A stretch of 9,699 bases of DNA from Acidimicrobiales bacterium (GTDB lineage: Bacteria > Actinomycetota > Acidimicrobiia > Acidimicrobiales > JABEUL01). This document shows, in pieces, positions 1-6,547 of the stretch (within the stretch, counting starts at the first letter, position 1; each line of letters opens with the position of its first letter). The notes under the pieces were generated by a model. That model made no database searches, was not told where the DNA came from, and saw nothing but the letters and a program-made list of their open reading frames with translations. The stretch is taken from contig JABEUL010000076.1 of assembly GCA_013044465.1 (NCBI GenBank), forward strand, positions 1 to 9,699, written 5' to 3'. Made by a program: the position numbers and the translations under genes.

Positions 1-65
1 TGGCTCCGCCACCTCCGGCTCCAATGGCTCCGCCACCTCCGGCTCCAATGGCTCCGCCACCTCCG
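1..65 (+). repeat. 24-bp in-frame tandem repeat encoding a Pro-rich tail on PilT
   Basis: Bases 1-24 and 25-48 are identical copies of a 24-bp unit beginning TGGCTCCGCCACCTCC. A third copy matches for its first 17 bases (49-65), then diverges with an extra CCGGCG before GCTCCAG. Because 24 is a multiple of 3, each unit adds the eight residues MAPPPPAP (or a circular permutation) to PilT. The array runs off the left edge, so its copy number is unknown. Confidence 0.9.
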
Positions 66-1163
66 CCGGCGGCTCCAGAAAAACCGACAGTTCCGATTAT
101 GCATGACATCAATGATTTGTTGGTTTATGCCGTAGAACATGGATCATCCGACTTGCACTTGACTAATCGATTGGCACCTTCAATTCGTGTAGATGGTTCG
201 ATTCGACCAATCGAGGGCCAGGTACCTCTTGATAATGAAACTATCCGAGAGATGATTTACAGTGTTGTCACTCAGGGACTAAGAGAGCGTTTTGAAGCCA
301 ATAAGGAACTAGATACTTCACACTCTATTATGGGCGTCGGCCGTTTTCGTGTAAACGTATTTCAACAACGAGGATCTATTGGAGCCGTCTTAAGGACGAT
401 CCCACATGATATTCCATCGTTTGAAACTTTAGCGCTTCCCGATTCGATCCGTACATTTACTGAACTGCGACGTGGATTGGTTTTAGTTACAGGTCCTACT
501 GGTTCTGGTAAATCAACTACTCTTGCATCGCTTATTTCTATAATCAACCAAACTAGGCCTTTGCACATTGTCACGGTTGAAGACCCGATCGAGTTTTTAC
601 ATAATCACGGCCGTTCAATTGTCAACCAAAGGGAAGTCGGAACTGACACAAAGTCATTTGCTGAAGCATTAAAGCATGTCTTGCGTCAAGACCCTGACGT
701 AATTCTTGTTGGTGAAATGCGAGACTTAGAGACTATATCAACGGCCCTTACAGCTGCTGAAACTGGTCACTTGGTCTTTGCAACACTGCACACGCAGGAT
801 GCACCCCAGACCGTTGACCGTATCATCGACGTTTTCCCCACTAACCAGCAGGACCAGGTGAGAGTGCAGTTAGCAGGTTCAATTGAAGGCATTGTTACTC
901 AGCAGTTGGTGGTAAGTGCTAGTGGTGTCGGTCGAGTCGGTGTAGCAGAGGTACTTGTGGCAACTCCTGCAATTAGAAACCTAATCCGAGGTGCCAAAAC
1001 CCACCAGATTTATTCACTTATGCAAACGGGAGCTGCAATAGGAATGCAGACAATGGACCAAGCGCTAGCAAAGGCAGTCAAAGCGGGACAGATAACTGAG
1101 GCTGTTGCTTTTGACAGATGTAAGGATGAAAATGAGCTTAGAGATTACATTAAATCACTCTAG
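1..1163 (+). CDS. pilT: PilT-type twisting-motility / pilus retraction ATPase, 5' end cut by the window edge
   Basis: Hexameric AAA+-like ATPase at the cytoplasmic base of the type IV pilus; PilT members power pilus retraction. Counting from the in-frame ATG at 24, the sequence shows Walker A GPTGSGKS (157-164), the Asp box VTVEDPIE (183-190), Walker B around DPDVILVGEMRD (223-234), the His box TGHLVFATLHT (247-257) and the PilT-typical AIRNLIR (316-322) followed by KTHQIY. AIRNLIR favours PilT over the extension ATPase PilB. The frame stays open leftwards to base 3 through an in-frame Pro/Ala-rich repeat, so the true start is probably outside the window. Every repeat unit carries an ATG (24, 48), and ATG 99 sits where ordinary PilT proteins begin, so the start is unresolved. 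First visible gene of the pilus operon; pilC follows after 38 bases. Function is confident, start is not. Confidence 0.95.
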   Translation, partial: APPPPAPMAPPPPAPMAPPPPPAAPEKPTVPIMHDINDLLVYAVEHGSSDLHLTNRLAPSIRVDGSIRPIEGQVPLDNETIREMIYSVVTQGLRERFEANKELDTSHSIMGVGRFRVNVFQQRGSIGAVLRTIPHDIPSFETLALPDSIRTFTELRRGLVLVTGPTGSGKSTTLASLISIINQTRPLHIVTVEDPIEFLHNHGRSIVNQREVGTDTKSFAEALKHVLRQDPDVILVGEMRDLETISTALTAAETGHLVFATLHTQDAPQTVDRIIDVFPTNQQDQVRVQLAGSIEGIVTQQLVVSASGVGRVGVAEVLVATPAIRNLIRGAKTHQIYSLMQTGAAIGMQTMDQALAKAVKAGQITEAVAFDRCKDENELRDYIKSL

Positions 1164-1201
1164 ATTTTTCGTGATATTCAGAAATTACCAAGGAGTTCAA
1201 T

Positions 1202-2440
1202 ATGCCAACAACGTCATTTGATTACAAAGCCAGGGACGCCAGCGGAAAAGTCGTAAAGGGCCATTTTGATGCCTCTGACATGAAAGTCGTATCGGCCTCT
1301 CTACGTGATAAGGGTTTAGTTCCGATCTCCATTGTGCCGACTTCGAAGCTGGGCGGAGACCTACATATTCCTGGATTAACCGACCGAATAAACATCAAAG
1401 CAGTGTCGGTAATGAGTAGACAGTTTGCCACAATGGTTGATTCTGGCCTAACAATTGTCAGGGCCATTGGAGTTTTGGCAGAGCAAACTGAGGATAAGGC
1501 ACTTGCAGTGGTATTGACTGCAGTGAGGCAAGACGTCGAACAGGGCACTGCTCTATCTGCTGCACTAGCAAAACATCCCAAGGCCTTCTCGGCACTTTAT
1601 GTCGCCATGGTCAGAGCCGGTGAAATTGGCGGTAACTTGGATGGAGTTCTATTAAAGCTTTCGACAACATTAGAAAAACAGGTTGAACTTAGGCGGACAA
1701 TTAAATCGGCAATGTCATATCCAATTGTTGTGTTTGGTGTCGTTATGTTGATTTTCTTTGGAATGATGCTTTTCATCGTTCCAATTTTTAAGAAACTGTT
1801 CTTGCAGATTAAAGCCCCTCTTCCTGCACCCACTCTGTTCTTAGTGGCTATTTCTAATGCATTACTAAGTATATGGGCGGTGGTAATTTTTGTTTGCATA
1901 GTCGGTGGTATTGTGGCCTTTGTCAAATGGTCTCACACAGAATCGGGAAAAACAACAGTAGACAAAGTCAAGCTCAGGATGCCGGTTTTTGGAAAATTGG
2001 TTCACAAGTCTGCACTTGCACGTTTTACAAGCACGCTCTCCTCGTTGGTCACATCAGGTGTGCCATTGGTTGAAGCCCTTGACATTGTTGCCGATACAGC
2101 TGGCAACAAGATTGTCGAGAAGGCCTTGAGGGAGTGCCGAGAAGGCATTCGAAATGGAAAGCCTTTGGCAGCAACTTTAGCTCAGCACAGCGTAATGCCT
2201 TCCATGGTCACCCATATGATTGATACAGGTGAACAGACTGGTGCTCTGGACGCGTTACTTGAAAAGGTAGCTGAATTCTATGAAAGTGAAGTAGCTGCAA
2301 TGGTGGATTCACTGACTTCAATTTTGGAACCATTAATGATTGTCTTTATAGGTGGTATGGTTGGTTTTATAGTCATTAGTCTCTATATGCCCATGTTTTC
2401 CTTTATTAAGGATATGAATAATCAGGCTGGCGGTACCTAA
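1202..2440 (+). CDS. pilC: PilC, type IV pilus inner-membrane platform protein (T2SF family)
   Basis: Polytopic membrane protein of the GspF/PilC family, 412 aa, a normal length for it. It forms the platform on which the PilB/PilT ATPases act to add or remove pilin subunits. The start resembles other PilC proteins (FDYKARDASGKVVKG, residues 6-20). Two T2SF repeats are visible, about 72-195 and 275-398. The first has RQFATMVDSGL (73-83) and the second has ARFTSTLSSLVTSGVPL (263-279). Membrane segments lie near 172-195, 211-240 and 376-396. The ATG has a good Shine-Dalgarno sequence, AGGAG at 1191-1195. The gene sits 38 bases after pilT and is probably cotranscribed with it; a 78-base gap separates it from the PilM-PilN gene. 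Confidence 0.96.
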   Translation: MPTTSFDYKARDASGKVVKGHFDASDMKVVSASLRDKGLVPISIVPTSKLGGDLHIPGLTDRINIKAVSVMSRQFATMVDSGLTIVRAIGVLAEQTEDKALAVVLTAVRQDVEQGTALSAALAKHPKAFSALYVAMVRAGEIGGNLDGVLLKLSTTLEKQVELRRTIKSAMSYPIVVFGVVMLIFFGMMLFIVPIFKKLFLQIKAPLPAPTLFLVAISNALLSIWAVVIFVCIVGGIVAFVKWSHTESGKTTVDKVKLRMPVFGKLVHKSALARFTSTLSSLVTSGVPLVEALDIVADTAGNKIVEKALRECREGIRNGKPLAATLAQHSVMPSMVTHMIDTGEQTGALDALLEKVAEFYESEVAAMVDSLTSILEPLMIVFIGGMVGFIVISLYMPMFSFIKDMNNQAGGT

Positions 2441-2518
2441 CATCGAACATCTCTTTGTTAGAGCATTATTTAAAAATGAATTCATTGTGTTGTCATTAGT
2501 ATCGAAGGGAAATAATAT

Positions 2519-4282
2519 ATGGCGTTTCGAACAGTAGGTGTAGAAATTGGAACAAGCGGTGTGAGGGCTGTTGAATTAGCTCTCGGCACTGGCACCCCTG
2601 CATTAGTAAATTATGGAGAAGTTCCGCTTCCGCCAGGAGCTGTGCTCGAAGGTGAAATTGCTGATCGCAATATCGTCACCGATCGCTTGAAGAGGCTTTG
2701 GGGTGAAGCTGATTTCAGTTCAAACCGAGTGTCAGTTGGTGTCTCTGGTTTGCGCGCAATTATTCGTGAGATTCAAATCGCTCAAGTCAGTGACAAAGAG
2801 CTAGATGAGGTTGTAAGGTTTCAAGCAGAAGATGTAATCCCATTTCCGATAGAACAGACTCTTCTTTCAGCGCGAGTAATTGGGTCCTTTTCAGGTGATG
2901 GTGGAGTTTCCCAAAACCGGGTGTTATTTGCAGCAGCACACCGAGAATTAGTAGAGCCAGTAATTCAGGTAATGGAAGATGCAAACCTCATTCCTATAGC
3001 TGTCGACCTTTCCGCATTGGCTTTGGTAAGAAGTGCGAGGGCTGGTTTGCCAGAAGTGGCCGGAGCTGAGGCAATTGTCTCAATTGGTGCTGGACTGACA
3101 ATGGTAGTTGTACATGAAGCAGGAATTGCTAATTTTGTACGTACTATTGGGCAAGGTGGTGACAAGGTCACAGAGGCAATAGCATCATCACTTGATGCTC
3201 CTTTCCAAGATGCTGAGCAGATCAAATGGAACCTAAGCCTTCCTGGACCTCAGTATGTGACTGCAGCTGCAGCGGCACGGGATGCGACTTCTGCTTTGGT
3301 AAATGAAGTCAAATCTTCGGTGGACTACTACAACGGTTTGGCTGACAGGCAAAATATTGAGAGAGTACTTATAACAGGTGGGGGAGCTTTATTAGAAGGA
3401 CTTCTTCCAAGGATTCAGCAGCAGTTCAGAATTCCGGTGATGACGGCACATCCGCTGTCATCAATTGATATTTCCCAGATCGGACTATTGCCAGAAGATG
3501 CTGCTCGACGCGAGCCTTCTATGTCGACAGTTTTGGGTCTTGCTATACCAGAACCTCAGGGAGTCAAACCAATTAATCTTCTTCCACCTGAAGTCACACG
3601 TAAAGCAACATTGCAGAAAACTAGGCGTTATGTCTTTGCTGGGGCGGCTTTGCTTTTGGTCCTCATGGTTGGTTGGTTTGGATTTCAGTCTTACAACTGG
3701 TATAACGGAGGCAATACTCTTGCAAGTCAAAAGGAGCAAAACAACGTACTTACAGCTCAAATTGCTTCGTTAGAACAAAGTATGCAAACTAAAGCAAGAC
3801 TTACCGCTCTTGAGGCATCGGTTGCTCCTTATCTCCAGGACGAAGTAGATTGGTCGAAAGTATACAATGAGATAGTCAGCAAGCTAGATCCAGCTGTAGC
3901 GGGTACCTATATTTTGTCAATTGACACCGTAGCGGTTGCCAGTTCGGGTACAGCTTCGAGTGCAGCCAGTATGGGGGCCAGCCTCGGTGGACCCTACACT
4001 TCTGCCACAACGATTCTTTCAGATAAAGTGCCAATACATATGTCCCAAGTAATTGCAGTAGTTTCAGTCAATGTTCTAGGTTTAGGTGGCTATACTGATT
4101 TTACAAGTTGGGTAGATGCTATCGAAAAACTTCCCATGTTTACCGCGCCAGTGGTATCCTCGGTTCAACTGGTTGGAAGCACTGCAAGTGCCACTCAAAA
4201 TACCGTATCTCCCGTGACCTTCCCAGCAACATTTGGAATAACAACAGCTGCACTTTCATCCAGAGCTACAAAGTATAAATAG
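2519..4282 (+). CDS. pilM: PilM-PilN fusion protein, type IV pilus inner-membrane alignment complex
   Basis: One uninterrupted 587-aa frame joins two normally separate pilus proteins. Residues 1-345 are PilM, an actin-like cytoplasmic protein: GVEIGTSGVRAVEL at 7-20 (phosphate-1 region), FQAEDVIPFPIEQ at 101-113 (very typical of PilM), SIGAGLTMVVVH at 188-199 (phosphate-2 region) and ITGGGALLEG at 285-294 (adenosine region). Residues 346-587 are PilN: PINLLPPE at 351-358 is the short cytoplasmic INLLP tail by which PilN binds PilM, followed by a basic stretch, one membrane helix (371-390), a likely coiled coil (about 398-430), an Ala/Ser/Gly-rich stretch (about 464-486) and an extracytoplasmic fold. 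The actin Asp residues are replaced (D to E at 9, D to S at 188), so nucleotide binding may be altered. SD-like GAAGGGA precedes the ATG at a normal distance. The PilO-like gene follows after 8 bases. Confidence 0.93.
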   Translation: MAFRTVGVEIGTSGVRAVELALGTGTPALVNYGEVPLPPGAVLEGEIADRNIVTDRLKRLWGEADFSSNRVSVGVSGLRAIIREIQIAQVSDKELDEVVRFQAEDVIPFPIEQTLLSARVIGSFSGDGGVSQNRVLFAAAHRELVEPVIQVMEDANLIPIAVDLSALALVRSARAGLPEVAGAEAIVSIGAGLTMVVVHEAGIANFVRTIGQGGDKVTEAIASSLDAPFQDAEQIKWNLSLPGPQYVTAAAAARDATSALVNEVKSSVDYYNGLADRQNIERVLITGGGALLEGLLPRIQQQFRIPVMTAHPLSSIDISQIGLLPEDAARREPSMSTVLGLAIPEPQGVKPINLLPPEVTRKATLQKTRRYVFAGAALLLVLMVGWFGFQSYNWYNGGNTLASQKEQNNVLTAQIASLEQSMQTKARLTALEASVAPYLQDEVDWSKVYNEIVSKLDPAVAGTYILSIDTVAVASSGTASSAASMGASLGGPYTSATTILSDKVPIHMSQVIAVVSVNVLGLGGYTDFTSWVDAIEKLPMFTAPVVSSVQLVGSTASATQNTVSPVTFPATFGITTAALSSRATKYK

Positions 4283-4290
4283 GAGTTTTC

Positions 4291-4893
4291 ATGAATATTT
4301 TAAATGATCGAGCAATATTAGGCACAATAGGTGGAGTAGTTTTGGCAGCACTGTTGTGGTGGTTTGTTGGAATGTCGACAGTAAATACAGGTATTTCAAG
4401 CAATAACAATTTAATCAACACAGCTCAAAGCTCGTATGCATCATTACATGCTCAATATGTGCAAGCGACGCAGGACGCTGCGTCAAGTAAATCCACAGTG
4501 CAGGCTTTGCAGAATTTGGAAGCAGTTTTACCAGCTGCACCAGTGCCAAATCTGATGGCAAATGAGTTGAATGACCTAGCTCAACAACCAAGTTCAAACT
4601 GTAACCTTACTTCAGTTCAGGTTGGTTATCCTCAATCTGCGCCTGCCGCCACCCCATCAGCAACGGCATCAGGAGTAACTACTGGCACACTTACCTTTAC
4701 TGTAAATGGACCTATTGCCAATTTGATAGCGCCAGGGGGGTTCATGTGGGGTCTTCAAAACTCCCCTATAATCACTGCGATTATTATTGTCAACAGTATA
4801 AGTTGGCAGCTAGGGGGTTATGCGAATAATGCATATTCAGCTGCTACAACAGCAACTCTTACTGTAGATGCAAACATACTTTACCTTGGTTAA
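4291..4893 (+). CDS. pilO: PilO-like type IV pilus alignment-complex protein
   Basis: 200-aa bitopic membrane protein: a short cytoplasmic start, one membrane helix (about 9-28, IGGVVLAALLWWFVG within it), a helical, Ala/Gln-rich probable coiled coil (about 40-85) and an extracytoplasmic domain to the end. That is the PilO layout, and the place directly after PilN is where pilO sits in pilMNO operons; PilN and PilO form a heterodimer. Sequence similarity to known PilO is weak by eye, so the call rests on architecture and position. The Shine-Dalgarno AGGAG (4281-4285) overlaps the stop codon of the PilM-PilN gene (TAG, 4280-4282), which suggests tight translational coupling. There is an Ala/Pro/Thr-rich linker at about 116-131. 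A divergent minor pilin is a less likely alternative because there is no prepilin cleavage motif. Confidence 0.75.
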   Translation: MNILNDRAILGTIGGVVLAALLWWFVGMSTVNTGISSNNNLINTAQSSYASLHAQYVQATQDAASSKSTVQALQNLEAVLPAAPVPNLMANELNDLAQQPSSNCNLTSVQVGYPQSAPAATPSATASGVTTGTLTFTVNGPIANLIAPGGFMWGLQNSPIITAIIIVNSISWQLGGYANNAYSAATTATLTVDANILYLG

Positions 4894-4944
4894 GGAATAT
4901 TTGTTCTAAATTCATGTCCCAAAGGTGGAAATTGGGGCTAAATC

Positions 4945-4972
4945 CTCAAGTTGAGGGTGACGATGCCGATAT
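4945..4972 (+). promoter_or_regulatory. Candidate sigma-28 (FliA/SigD/WhiG-type) promoter of the prepilin gene
   Basis: TCAA at 4946-4949 (within CTCAAG, 4945-4950), then 15 bases, then GCCGATAT at 4965-4972. The established sigma-28 consensus is TAAA, about 15 bases, GCCGATAA (GCCGATAT in Bacillus SigD), and Pseudomonas FliA sites use TCAAG at -35. The -10 element matches at all eight positions of the Bacillus form. Transcription would start near 4979, giving a leader of about 34 bases with SD AAAGG (5002-5006) seven bases before the pilin ATG. The site lies in the 120-base gap between the PilO-like and prepilin genes, where a promoter is expected. No sigma-70 promoter of similar quality is visible in this gap. 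Confidence 0.75.
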
Positions 4973-5013
4973 CCTTAAAAGCACGTCATATTGCTACTTA
5001 GAAAGGAAAATTT

Positions 5014-5664
5014 ATGAAAGAATATTTAGAGAGGCGGCTTGAGCGCCGTCTGGAGCAAGGAGAGGGTGGCTTCACCCTTATTGAATTGCTCGTGGTTATG
5101 CTCATTATAGGTATATTGCTGGCAATAGCAATCCCTACCTTCTTGAGCGTAATTTCGACAGCTCACTCAACCGCAGCAGAGTCAAACCTGGGAAATGCAA
5201 TTATTGAAATGAACGCTCAATACACTGAAAACGGCGGAAGTTTCTTTGATTGTTCCTCCTCAACTCCCTGTACGGGGTCGCCCGCAACCCCAACTTTGAC
5301 TATGGCCCAGCAAATGTCTAGTGGTGAAACCAACATCGCCTACACCGACAGTGCTCCCGTAAACCAGAACGATGTACAAGTTGGATTCAGCGCTGCTAAT
5401 TTAACTGGAAATACATCCAATGTTGCCGAAGCTATGGCTTTCTCGGCTGCTAATGATGTTTGTTACGCTGTATTTATTAACAAGAGTGGTGCTTCTTATA
5501 AGACATCGGATGGCACAAGTGAGGGTCCTGGTACTTTCTACGGAGTCAGCACTGCGACAATGACTACTGGATGTAGCCTGGGTACACTTACAACCGGTGG
5601 TTATACTGTTGGAACTACTCCAGCCATGGTTTGGAGATCCGGCGGGTTCGGAGCTGCCCCATAA
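5014..5664 (+). CDS. Type IV prepilin, probably the major pilin subunit
   Basis: 216-aa prepilin with a class III signal: a 19-residue charged leader ending GEGG, then FTLIELLVVMLIIGILLAIA. Prepilin peptidase should cut after G19; F20 becomes +1 and would be N-methylated, and E24 is the conserved Glu+5. The hydrophobic helix (about 25-44) anchors the subunit before assembly and packs the fibre core. The globular part is rich in Ser, Thr, Gly and Ala, with four cysteines (80, 86, 150, 187) that could form two disulfides. The leader repeats LERR (MKEYLERRLERRLEQGEGG). Its own promoter upstream and a strong terminator 37 bases downstream fit a highly expressed subunit, hence major pilin, although a pseudopilin-like role cannot be excluded. 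No prepilin peptidase gene lies in the window. Confidence 0.93.
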   Translation: MKEYLERRLERRLEQGEGGFTLIELLVVMLIIGILLAIAIPTFLSVISTAHSTAAESNLGNAIIEMNAQYTENGGSFFDCSSSTPCTGSPATPTLTMAQQMSSGETNIAYTDSAPVNQNDVQVGFSAANLTGNTSNVAEAMAFSAANDVCYAVFINKSGASYKTSDGTSEGPGTFYGVSTATMTTGCSLGTLTTGGYTVGTTPAMVWRSGGFGAAP

Positions 5665-5701
5665 GGTAGTTGAAACCAAAGCTCTAAGAGAGTTAAGAAT
5701 T

Positions 5702-5736
5702 AAGCCCTGGCAGGATATGCCAGGGCTTTTTCTTTT
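5702..5736 (+). terminator. Rho-independent terminator after the prepilin gene
   Basis: Perfect 11-bp stem AAGCCCTGGCA (5702-5712) / TGCCAGGGCTT (5718-5728) with a GGATA loop, running into TTTTTCTTTT. It ends the pilus operon. In the opposite direction the stem is followed by a poorer T-tract, so it is only a partial terminator for convergent yajQ, whose stop codon lies 34 bases away. Confidence 0.95.
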
Positions 5737-5769
5737 GAGTCTGACCTAAGCTATAGGAAATGAGTTCCG

Positions 5770-6258
5770 TTAATCTCTAAAATTTCCAAAATCTATTGGT
5801 ATTCCAAAATCTGATTCCTTTAGTGAGGTAATTACACTTTGGAGATCGTCCCTCTTTTTCCCCGTTACGCGTAATCTATCGCCTTGTGTGGAAGAAGATA
5901 TTCCTTTAACTCCTATCCCCTTGATGTGGGAATTGATTTTTTTTGCATTGTCCTGGTCGATTCCAGCGCGCAATTTAATGATTTGGCGGGCTCGGCCTTT
6001 CGTAGCTTCAGTGACCTTTCCCTTGTCAAGTGACTTAAGCGAGACATGACGCTTGACGAGTTTCTCTTCAAGTAGCTGGACTAAAGCTGCCAATCGGTCT
6101 TCACTAGCTGATTCCATCGTAATTTCGTTGTCGCCTAAGGAAATAGTAGAATCTGTGCCTTTAAAGTCAAACCTGGTACTTGACTCTCTAATAGCTTGAT
6201 CAACAGCATTTTTTACTTCTTGATTATCGATTTCGGAAAAAATATCAAAAGTTGGCAT
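5770..6258 (-). CDS. yajQ: YajQ family (DUF520) nucleotide-binding protein
   Basis: 162-aa cytoplasmic protein, full family length. It begins MPTFDIFSEIDNQEVKNAVD, includes TRFDFKGTDS (33-42) and ends RVTGKKRDDLQ ... FGIPIDFGNFRD, which are the YajQ signatures at start, middle and end. The family has two ferredoxin-like domains; some members (Xanthomonas, Pseudomonas) bind cyclic di-GMP and act with transcription regulators, and others were reported to bind nucleic acid. The role in this organism is unknown. It is transcribed towards the pilus operon and away from tRNA-Tyr, with its own promoter. No Shine-Dalgarno precedes the ATG, which fits a near-leaderless message. The start is secure because the conserved MPxFDI begins there. 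Confidence 0.96.
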   Translation of the reverse strand: MPTFDIFSEIDNQEVKNAVDQAIRESSTRFDFKGTDSTISLGDNEITMESASEDRLAALVQLLEEKLVKRHVSLKSLDKGKVTEATKGRARQIIKLRAGIDQDNAKKINSHIKGIGVKGISSSTQGDRLRVTGKKRDDLQSVITSLKESDFGIPIDFGNFRD

Positions 6259-6266
6259 ACTGCGAG

Positions 6267-6295
6267 ATTATCCTAGCTCAGCGCGTCAGACTCAA
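6267..6295 (-). promoter_or_regulatory. Sigma-70-type promoter of yajQ, near-leaderless
   Basis: On the - strand: TTGAGT (-35, 6295-6290), 17 bases, GATAAT (-10, 6272-6267). Four of six and five of six consensus bases match, with the ideal spacer. Only 8 bases separate the -10 from the yajQ ATG (6258), so transcription should start 1-3 bases before it. Confidence 0.65.
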
Positions 6296-6325
6296 AATTT
6301 GGAACAAACCAAGATGCTGCGGCGT

Positions 6326-6354
6326 TTGCCAAGTGTCATGAGATAGGCTATTTT
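6326..6354 (+). promoter_or_regulatory. Sigma-70-type promoter of tRNA-Tyr
   Basis: TTGCCA (-35, 6326-6331), 17 bases, TATTTT (-10, 6349-6354). The predicted start near 6361 lies about six bases before the mature tRNA 5' end. It is divergent from the yajQ promoter, with 30 bases between the two -35 elements. Confidence 0.6.
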
Positions 6355-6366
6355 CTATGTTGCGTT

Positions 6367-6448
6367 GGGTCGGTACCCGAGTGGCCAAAGGGAGCAGTCT
6401 GTAAAACTGCCGGTTCCGCCTACGTAGGTTCGAATCCTACCCGGCCCA
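6367..6448 (+). tRNA. tRNA-Tyr (anticodon GTA)
   Basis: 82-nt class II tRNA. Acceptor GGGTCGG / CCGGCCC (6367-6373 / 6441-6447, one G-U pair), D stem CCC/GGG, anticodon stem GCAGT / ACTGC with loop CTGTAAA and anticodon GTA at 6401-6403, a long variable arm, T arm GTAGG-TTCGAAT-CCTAC, and discriminator A at 6448. The 3' CCA is not encoded, so it must be added by nucleotidyltransferase. Confidence 0.97.
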
Positions 6449-6459
6449 CGTTTAATTTC

Positions 6460-6487
6460 AGTTAAATTCTAAAATAGTGATTTAACT
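6460..6487. repeat. 8-bp AT-rich inverted repeat between tRNA-Tyr and mptB
   Basis: AGTTAAAT (6460-6467) and ATTTAACT (6480-6487) are perfect inverted copies around a 12-base spacer. There is no following T-tract, so it is not a standard terminator. It may be a weak hairpin, an operator, or chance in an AT-rich gap. I see no convincing promoter for mptB in the rest of this gap (6449-6544). Confidence 0.35.
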
Positions 6488-6533
6488 TGAAAGGCGCATG
6501 TGTGAGAGGTGCCAAATAAAGCATCTTTATAGC

Positions 6534-6547
6534 GAGGAAAGAAATTG
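6534..6547 (+). promoter_or_regulatory. Ribosome binding site deciding the TTG start of mptB
   Basis: GAGGAAAG (6534-6541) sits at good distance before TTG at 6545-6547. The next in-frame ATG is well inside the protein, so the SD sequence favours TTG. Confidence 0.7.

Noticed and set aside
2071..2096. TGAA-N15-GCCGATA inside pilC, a second sigma-28-like match
   Set aside because: It lies inside codons for a usual PilC stretch (EALDIVADT), has a poorer -35 and has no gene start nearby, so it is most likely chance.
2441..2518. Possible promoter in the pilC to PilM-PilN gap (TTGTTA at 2455)
   Set aside because: No acceptable -10 lies at 16-18 bases. The gap is probably only an untranslated spacer within the operon.
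1222..3760. Several open frames of 60-120 codons inside pilC and the PilM-PilN gene, mostly on the opposite strand
   Set aside because: They lie wholly within clearly real genes, lack SD sequences and show low-complexity or non-protein-like composition, so they are shadows.
4894..5013. A cyclic-di-GMP riboswitch or other structured RNA in the pilin leader
   Set aside because: The segment lacks the GEMM core motifs I know. The small CCTCA-AGT-TGAGG hairpin (4944-4956) overlaps the -35 element and would lie upstream of the predicted start site. The promoter reading explains the conserved-looking blocks better.
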